10,798 nt of DNA. It comes from an uncultured Christensenellaceae bacterium. Lineage in GTDB: Bacteria > Bacillota > Clostridia > Christensenellales > Borkfalkiaceae. The notes under the pieces were generated by a model. It did no database searches. It worked only from the letters and a program-made list of their open reading frames with translations, and was not told where the DNA came from. The position numbers and the translations under genes are program-made. Shown one piece after another: positions 6,290-10,798 of this stretch. The DNA is taken from assembly GCA_910587005.1 (NCBI GenBank), contig CAJULB010000013.1, forward strand, positions 1-10,798, written 5' to 3'. Position 1 is the stretch's first letter. The number at the start of each line of letters is the position of its first letter.

Positions 6290-6547
6290 TCACATACGCA
6301 CAATATAAATTCGTCCGTACAGGTTTTGCATAGTGTAAAAGCCGTAAAACGCAGAATAGCGCGCCGATAAAATTATGGTGCGTGCGCGCGGTAATAAATT
6401 TTGCGGAATTTTAACGGAAAGCCCGCAACCCACGTTTGCCTCTTTGGGGGTATTGACAAGGCTTGCGGAAATTCCGAAATTTTTCAGTCTGTTATTGCAG
6501 TCTGCCGCCTGCGAACGCGAGCGAAAAACGGCAAGTATTTCAGTCAT
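6290..6547 (-). CDS. DUF3343 (putative Se/S carrier-like) protein
   Basis: This 85-residue protein resembles the DUF3343 family (Pfam Se_S_carrier-like), small proteins often encoded near cysteine desulfurases, SelD or YedF and proposed to carry sulfur or selenium. The family look comes from an N-terminal strand-helix 'ILAVFRSRSQAADCNNRLK', 'SLVNTPKEANVGCGLSVK' with the characteristic Cys41 in VGCGLSV, and 'ARYSAFYGFY' near the end. I start it at 6547, not at the ATG at 6613, because a strong agagga (6555-6560) lies 7 nt before this ATG and the family homology begins here. The cysteine desulfurase starts 356 nt away on the opposite strand, fitting a shared role. Biochemical function in this family is not well established. 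Confidence 0.8.
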   Translation of the reverse strand: MTEILAVFRSRSQAADCNNRLKNFGISASLVNTPKEANVGCGLSVKIPQNLLPRARTIILSARYSAFYGFYTMQNLYGRIYIVRM

Positions 6548-6584
6548 ATTTTTGTCCTCTGGTAATAAACATATATAAAGCGCG

Positions 6585-6614
6585 AATGGTACTGCTTGCG
6601 TTTTATATACCATT
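6585..6614. repeat. Inverted repeat upstream of the DUF3343 gene
   Basis: aatggta (6585-6591) and taccatt (6608-6614) form a perfect 7-bp inverted repeat with 16 nt between. It lies in the divergent spacer, 38 nt upstream of the DUF3343 start. It could be an operator or a hairpin in the 5' UTR; the sequence does not decide. Confidence 0.3.
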
Positions 6615-6635
6615 TTATGTTAAATTAATGAAAAG

Positions 6636-6644
6636 TGATATAAG
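6636..6644 (+). promoter_or_regulatory. Possible extended -10 promoter for the desulfurase leader
   Basis: TGATATAAG has the extended -10 form TG-N-TATAAG. At 17-nt spacing the -35 position (6616-6621, tatgtt) is poor. Predicted start is near 6651, giving a leader of about 250 nt before the desulfurase ATG at 6904. Confidence 0.35.
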
Positions 6645-6650
6645 ATTAAT

Positions 6651-6903
6651 TAATGGTGCAAGCAAAACCACGCTTTTGCGCAGCACAACCCGATTTGCGC
6701 AAACCTGCGCCTCAGCGGGCCGAAAACGGAATTCTCAAAACAGCACAGTGCGCTGTTTTGCCGTTTGAGGTGAGTGAGCGCATATCACCGCGCGAGCGGT
6801 GACCGAAACAGTCGAAAATACCTTACGGCTGTTGAGAAGCACCCTTAAAATCACGAAATTTCGTAGCTTTCCGCTAAGCGAGAAATTCGTGAACGGAGTA
6901 TAT
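6651..6903 (+). promoter_or_regulatory. Hairpin-rich leader of the cysteine desulfurase gene
   Basis: No gene is seen here. Hairpins occur in series: aaacgg (6724-6729) with ccgttt (6761-6766), enclosing caaaacagc (6736-6744) with gctgttttg (6752-6760); tcaccgc (6785-6791) with gcggtga (6796-6802), capped by a GCGA tetraloop; acagtcg (6808-6814) with cggctgt (6826-6832, one G-U); and tcacgaaattt (6851-6861) with aaattcgtga (6883-6892, one bulged A), enclosing tagc (6864-6867) with gcta (6873-6876). The last stem ends two bases before the ggag ribosome site (6895-6898). It matches no riboswitch or T-box I recognise (no AGGGTGG T-box motif seen). Confidence 0.45.
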
Positions 6904-8019
6904 ATGGTTTATTTCGATAATGCGGCAACGGGCGGAGCCAGACCCGACAGCGTAATTTCGGCGGCGTCCGCCGCTCTTAAAGTAAGCGCAAACCCCGGCA
7001 GAAGCGGTCACAAGCTTTCCATTGCGTGTCTTGAACGCGTTTACGCGGTGCGCAAGGTGTTGTGCGAGTTCTTCGGCGGGTACAGCTACGACAGGGTTAT
7101 TTTCACAAAAAACTGCACCGAAGCGCTGAATATTGCGATTTTGGGCACGCTGAAAGAGGGCGACGAGGTTGTGACAACCGTTGCCGAGCATAATTCAGTT
7201 CTGCGCCCTTTGGAATTTTTGAAAAATAAGGGCGTGAAAGTTTCCTATGCGCCCTTGAACGCGGACGGTGAGGTTGACGTTACGGCGCTGGGCAGGCTTG
7301 TTACCCGCAAAACGCGCGCGGCGGTTGTAACGCTGGCTTCAAACGTGACGGGAACGGCTCCCGATGTTGCAAAAATAAAGGAGCTTCTGCCCGAAAGCTG
7401 TCTTTTAATCTGCGACGGCGCGCAGGCTTGCGGGCACGTTAGTATTGATATGAAAACGCTTGGCATTGACGCGCTTGCGGTTGCGGGGCATAAGGGCATG
7501 CTGGGAATACAGGGCAGCGGCGCACTGGTTTTTTCCGAAAGGTTCAACCCCGCGCCCGTGCTTTACGGCGGCACGGGCAGTGAAAGCAACAACCTTAATA
7601 TGCCCGATTTTTACCCCGACAGACTTGAAAGCGGTACGCTTAACTATCCCGCTATCGTTGCTTTGGGCGAGGGGGCCGTTTATTTAAAGGAAAATATGCT
7701 GTCCGACGCGCAGAAAATTATTTCCATGACGGACTTTCTGTGCGAAAATTTACAAAAAATTCAGGGCGTAAAGCTGTATTCCAAACCAAACCCGTTTGGA
7801 ATTGTCACGCTTAATTTTATAAATAACCAGTCGGAATTTGCCGCTTACACGCTGTCGGAGGAATACGGAATATGCGTGCGCGGGGGGCTTCACTGCGCGC
7901 CGTTAATGCACAAAGCGCTGTCAAGCGACGGACTTATCCGCGTTTCGCTGTCGGCTTTCAATACGCTGAACGAATGTCAGGCGTTCCTCGATGCGGCGGC
8001 GCGTATGTGCGGAAATTAA
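6904..8019 (+). CDS. Cysteine desulfurase family protein (class V aminotransferase, EF2568-like)
   Basis: This PLP enzyme is predicted to take sulfur (or selenium) from cysteine (or selenocysteine) as an enzyme-bound persulfide. The 371-residue product opens 'MVYFDNAATGGARPDSV', typical of the family. Motifs: 'NPGRSGH' (31-36), His96 in VAEHNS that stacks on PLP, Asp171 in CDGAQA, PLP-binding Lys197 in AGHKGMLG, 'LESGTLNYPA', and catalytic Cys331 in RGGLHCAPLMH. The RxGLHCAP form points to the EF2568-type family rather than to housekeeping IscS or NifS. I start it at 6904, where ggag lies 5 nt upstream and family homology begins; an in-frame GTG at 6799 would add 35 residues unlike the family. 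Its stop overlaps the convergent gene's stop in a shared ttaa. A DUF3343 gene diverges upstream. Confidence 0.9.
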   Translation: MVYFDNAATGGARPDSVISAASAALKVSANPGRSGHKLSIACLERVYAVRKVLCEFFGGYSYDRVIFTKNCTEALNIAILGTLKEGDEVVTTVAEHNSVLRPLEFLKNKGVKVSYAPLNADGEVDVTALGRLVTRKTRAAVVTLASNVTGTAPDVAKIKELLPESCLLICDGAQACGHVSIDMKTLGIDALAVAGHKGMLGIQGSGALVFSERFNPAPVLYGGTGSESNNLNMPDFYPDRLESGTLNYPAIVALGEGAVYLKENMLSDAQKIISMTDFLCENLQKIQGVKLYSKPNPFGIVTLNFINNQSEFAAYTLSEEYGICVRGGLHCAPLMHKALSSDGLIRVSLSAFNTLNECQAFLDAAARMCGN

Positions 8020-8411
8020 TTCTGCATTATGTACTGTGAAAGCGAGTAGGTTATATCTCTGTCGGCTATGCTGCTGATTGGCTTTAACGGAAAAGCTATC
8101 GCACCGTCCTCGGTTTTTGCGCTGTTCTGCGTAAAGGCGGAGGACGTTTCGCTGTCCGCAAAATTTGCAGTGTTGCCGTTGCCGGTTCCGCCGAAAAAAC
8201 TGCTTAAACCGCCCAACCCTCCGCCGTTGCCCGCGCCCGTAAGCCCGCTTACAGCCGAAAGCACGTTAGAAATTTCTTCCGCGCTCTTTAAAGCTTCGCG
8301 TATTTCGTCACCGCCGATGCTTTCAAGCACGGGTTTTACTTCCGTAAGCAAGTTCTGCGCTCCGCTTTTTCCGCTGTAAAGCAACAGCGCGAGAATAATA
8401 AGAAGTTGCAT
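8016..8411 (-). CDS. Small protein with N-terminal hydrophobic segment, unrecognised
   Basis: I do not recognise this 131-residue protein. Residues 2-12 (QLLIILALLLY) are a hydrophobic stretch with no basic residue before it, so it may be a weak signal peptide or a single membrane anchor. 'SGAQN' follows at 16-20. Residues 21-56 look helical and acidic (EVKPVLE, GDEIREALKSAEEIS). Residues 59-82 are Gly/Asn-rich low complexity (GAGNGGGLGG, GGTGNGNTAN). The C-terminal part ends 'SLSQYIMQN'. I start it at 8411 because agaggag (8419-8425) lies 7 nt upstream; an ATG at 8429 falls upstream of that site. It converges on the desulfurase with a 4-nt overlap and diverges from the gene at 8463. Confidence 0.65.
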   Translation of the reverse strand: MQLLIILALLLYSGKSGAQNLLTEVKPVLESIGGDEIREALKSAEEISNVLSAVSGLTGAGNGGGLGGLSSFFGGTGNGNTANFADSETSSAFTQNSAKTEDGAIAFPLKPISSIADRDITYSLSQYIMQN

Positions 8412-8425
8412 AAAAAAACTCCTCT

Positions 8426-8452
8426 GCATATTTTGATAATATCATTATATGC
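8426..8452. promoter_or_regulatory. Palindrome in a divergent promoter region
   Basis: The 27-nt sequence centred on 8439 is an imperfect palindrome: 13-nt arms gcatattttgata and tatcattatatgc match at 11 of 13 positions. It fills most of the 51-nt gap between two divergent start codons. A perfect TATAAT on the minus strand (8444-8449) and GATAAT on the + strand (8435-8440) lie inside it, though neither has a convincing -35. It may be an operator controlling both genes. Confidence 0.45.
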
Positions 8453-8462
8453 GGAGATTTAA

Positions 8463-8774
8463 ATGAAAGATTTTAAAAGTTATTCAAACGAACAGCCGAA
8501 CAACTCTCAAAATACTTCGGGCAATGCGAACGGCGCAACTCCCCCCGAGGTCAACAATACCGTTGAAATGGCGAAAATTCTGACAAAGGCTATGAGCGGT
8601 AAAAACGAGGCGCAGATTTTGCAGACGATTATTGCGGAAGCCGAACGCGGTAAGCGCGAGGGCACGCTTACGAATACCGATTTGGATAATTTTTATAACG
8701 CGCTTTCGCCCATGCTCGACGGTTTCAAAAAACGCAAACTGCGCGAGGTGATTATACGTCTTAAAAATATCTGA
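8463..8774 (+). CDS. Small acidic/helical protein with disordered N-terminus, unrecognised
   Basis: I do not recognise this 103-residue protein. Residues 1-32 are polar and Asn/Ser/Gly-rich (EQPNNSQNTSGNANGATPP) and probably disordered. Residues 33-103 look fully helical, with 'EMAKILTKAMSG', 'AQILQTIIAEAERGKREG' and a basic end 'KKRKLREVIIRLKNI'. No signal peptide or membrane segment is visible, so it is probably cytosolic. ggag (8453-8456) lies 6 nt before the ATG. It diverges from the small protein at 8016-8411 across a palindrome. Both proteins combine a helical part with Asn/Gly-rich low complexity, so they may work together, though that is only context. Confidence 0.7.
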   Translation: MKDFKSYSNEQPNNSQNTSGNANGATPPEVNNTVEMAKILTKAMSGKNEAQILQTIIAEAERGKREGTLTNTDLDNFYNALSPMLDGFKKRKLREVIIRLKNI

Positions 8775-8811
8775 TTTCGGCGTATTCTTTAATATAGCGC
8801 AAATTCGGGTA

Positions 8812-8840
8812 TTGAAATTCGGGCGGTGTTATGTTACAAT
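8812..8840 (+). promoter_or_regulatory. Promoter of the TIM-barrel gene, placed for a leaderless mRNA
   Basis: -35 TTGAAA (8812-8817), 17-nt spacer, -10 TACAAT (8835-8840), then six bases (taacgt) and the ATG at 8847. There is no Shine-Dalgarno sequence at a usable distance. The predicted transcription start coincides with the start codon. Confidence 0.65.
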
Positions 8841-8846
8841 TAACGT

Positions 8847-9593
8847 ATGAAAGTCGGAATATCCACCGCGTGTTTTTATCCCGAGCAGGAAACGGAAACC
8901 GCTTTAAAGTCAATCAATTCTCTCGGCGCCGATTGCGCGGAAGTTTTTTTGCGCACGTTTTACGAGTACCGCCCCGAGTTTGCAAAAGCCGTTGCCCCCG
9001 ATATATGCGGGGTTAACGTTCATTCGGCGCGCGCTTCTTGGGAAAATTTCGAAGGTCAGCTTTTTTCCGCTTCGCGCAGAATACGCGGCGACGGTTTTTA
9101 CTGGCTTGACCAGATTATGCGCTCGGCTCGGCTTTTGGGCGTACATAATTATACCTTCCGCGGTTTTTCACGCAATACGCAAAATTGCGATGATTTTGAC
9201 GCTTTGTCGTGGTATATGTGGGGGGTAATCGAGTTTTGCGCGCGTTATGGCGTTGGTTTATGCCTTGAAAACGCGCATTGCGCACTGTACAACCGCCCGT
9301 CTGTTTTTGCGGAACTGAAACGTCGCTGTCCTCAGCTTTCAGCGGTTTTGAATTTGGCTCAGGCGCGCAGGTCGGGATATCCGTATACTATGTATTTAAA
9401 GGATATGGCGGGGGCAATTTCGCAGGTTAACCTTACGGTTGAAGATTTAACGGATAATGCGGAGCTTTTCAAATGTCTTAAAGATACGGGCTTTGACGGA
9501 GCGGTTATAATCGATGCGGGGGGCCATTGCGGAACCGAAGAAATAAAGCGGGCGCTTGACTTGGCAAACGAGCTTATTTACAAAATAAAGTGA
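8847..9593 (+). CDS. Sugar phosphate isomerase/epimerase-like TIM-barrel protein
   Basis: The 248-residue protein resembles the xylose-isomerase-like TIM-barrel family (AP endonuclease 2 superfamily), whose enzymes isomerise or epimerise sugars using a metal bound by Glu, Asp, His and Glu. Family features are the opening 'MKVGISTACFYPE', 'GADCAEVFL', 'CGVNVHS' (His59), 'GLCLENAH' (Glu141), 'LNLAQARRSGY' and 'DTGFDGAVII'. Only the first metal Glu is kept. The Asp of the usual LD-x-x-QAR strand is Asn169, the region expected to carry the His reads QVNL (193-196), and the last Glu position is Asp223. The substrate is unknown and catalysis is doubtful. The ATG at 8847 follows a promoter directly with no ribosome site. 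It ends at the terminator at 9615-9652. Confidence 0.75.
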   Translation: MKVGISTACFYPEQETETALKSINSLGADCAEVFLRTFYEYRPEFAKAVAPDICGVNVHSARASWENFEGQLFSASRRIRGDGFYWLDQIMRSARLLGVHNYTFRGFSRNTQNCDDFDALSWYMWGVIEFCARYGVGLCLENAHCALYNRPSVFAELKRRCPQLSAVLNLAQARRSGYPYTMYLKDMAGAISQVNLTVEDLTDNAELFKCLKDTGFDGAVIIDAGGHCGTEEIKRALDLANELIYKIK

Positions 9594-9614
9594 TATTATA
9601 TATAATGTAATATG

Positions 9615-9652
9615 CGCGCGGTATTCGGGAAGGGGATACGGCGCGTTTTTTT
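9615..9652 (+). terminator. Intrinsic terminator after the TIM-barrel gene
   Basis: A stem cgcgcggtat (9615-9624) with atacggcgcg (9636-9645) has one mismatch. It is followed at once by seven T (9646-9652). It begins 22 nt after the stop codon and separates this gene from the rRNA promoter. Confidence 0.8.
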
Positions 9653-9681
9653 CTTAGCGTTTTTTGTGCGCGCGTAAGACG

Positions 9682-9751
9682 ATAAAATTAAAAAAATTTA
9701 TTAAATAATTTTAAAAAATCGCTTGACATTATATTTTTACTTTGTTAATAT
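9682..9751 (+). promoter_or_regulatory. 23S rRNA promoter with UP-like element
   Basis: A perfect -35 TTGACA (9723-9728) is separated by 17 nt from TAATAT (9746-9751), which carries an extended TG (9743-9744). Immediately upstream, 9682-9719 is almost pure A/T with A- and T-tracts, as in UP elements of rRNA promoters. Predicted start is near 9758. Confidence 0.75.
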
Positions 9752-9757
9752 AGTTAG

Positions 9758-10028
9758 GCTGTCAGTTTAGACAGCAATGTTTTTCTTTTGAAAAACTGCC
9801 GACTTTTTTCGGTAAAAATGAAGCTTGACAACTGCATAGAAGAGAAAGAAAAGATATAAAGTACAAAAAGGCAATTTAAAGATTAATTGGTTAATACGAG
9901 AAAAAGGAAGTGCGATTTTGCAAGTCTTTGAACTGTATGAAAGATTAGTCGAGTTAAGAGCGTAGAATTTTTGTTTTAGAAGGATTAAGTAGACGAGAAA
10001 TAGCGAAATATGCTGTTTTGAGAGAAAA
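9758..10028 (+). other. 23S rRNA leader with boxA-like sequence
   Basis: The predicted transcript begins with a 6-bp hairpin gctgtc (9758-9763) with gacagc (9770-9775). A boxA-like stretch follows, tgtttttcttttgaaaaact (9778-9797), resembling the tgttctttgaaaact antitermination element of Bacillota rRNA leaders. Further on, 'gcttgacaactgcatagaag' (9823-9842) resembles sequence common just before 23S genes in this phylum. The rest is purine- and A-rich. No tRNA gene was found. Confidence 0.5.

Positions 10029-10798
<770 letters not shown>

Noticed and set aside
6548..6613. Upstream ATG adding 22 residues to the DUF3343 protein
   Set aside because: The agagga ribosome site lies inside this extension, directly before the ATG at 6547, where family similarity begins.
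6799..6903. In-frame GTG start for the desulfurase
   Set aside because: The GTG is part of a tetraloop hairpin and the added residues are unlike the family; ggag before 6904 fits the start.
6651..6903. T-box or SAM riboswitch
   Set aside because: No AGGGTGG-type T-box motif, no SAM-box core and no terminator-like stem with a T run before the gene.
9825..9860. Second TTGACA as another rRNA promoter
   Set aside because: No -10 box at 15-19 nt spacing; TATAAA lies 24 nt away. The sequence is better explained as a conserved pre-23S leader segment.
9594..10028. tRNA or 16S 3' end before 23S
   Set aside because: I looked for a cloverleaf, CCA end and the 16S anti-Shine-Dalgarno (cctcctttct) and saw none.

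Overview
The window looks like a low-to-mid GC Bacillota chromosome, most likely an uncultured Clostridia lineage. The signs are the order rpsL-rpsG-fusA-tuf, a DUF3343 protein next to an EF2568-type cysteine desulfurase, and a clostridial-looking 23S 5' end. I cannot name a genus from the sequence alone.

Layout. Positions 1-4904 hold the str operon: the 3' part of rpsL, then rpsG, fusA and tuf, all on the + strand. Two of its spacers are unusually long (414 nt between rpsL and rpsG, 335 nt between fusA and tuf). Each contains one copy of a long dispersed hairpin element, and tuf appears to have its own promoter and structured leader. Positions 4905-5502 are non-coding: a good tuf terminator, a cluster of short dispersed 'gtcattctgag'-type repeats, and a second strong terminator. 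Positions 5503-6547 hold two minus-strand genes, nth (endonuclease III) and a small DUF3343 (Se/S carrier-like) protein. A 356-nt hairpin-rich stretch separates the latter from a divergent class V aminotransferase / cysteine desulfurase (6904-8019). The desulfurase overlaps tail to tail with a small unrecognised secreted or anchored protein (8016-8411). A second small unrecognised protein (8463-8774) diverges from that one across a palindrome. A xylose-isomerase-like TIM-barrel protein follows (8847-9593) and ends at a terminator. A 23S rRNA gene then begins at about 10029 and runs off the window; it has its own strong promoter and no 16S or tRNA gene in front.

How the parts relate. The first block is translation machinery (decoding-centre protein S12, 30S head protein S7, the two elongation GTPases) and the last is the large-subunit rRNA. 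Between them lie DNA repair (nth) and a possible sulfur/selenium mobilisation pair (cysteine desulfurase plus DUF3343). The less ordinary signals are: two genes (nth and the TIM-barrel gene) whose promoter -10 boxes end exactly 6 nt before the ATG, which predicts leaderless mRNAs; a 23S gene that seems to be its own transcription unit; a TIM-barrel protein that has lost most family metal ligands; and two hairpin elements whose sequence differs but whose pairing is kept. No CRISPR array, insertion sequence, prophage gene or tRNA was seen.
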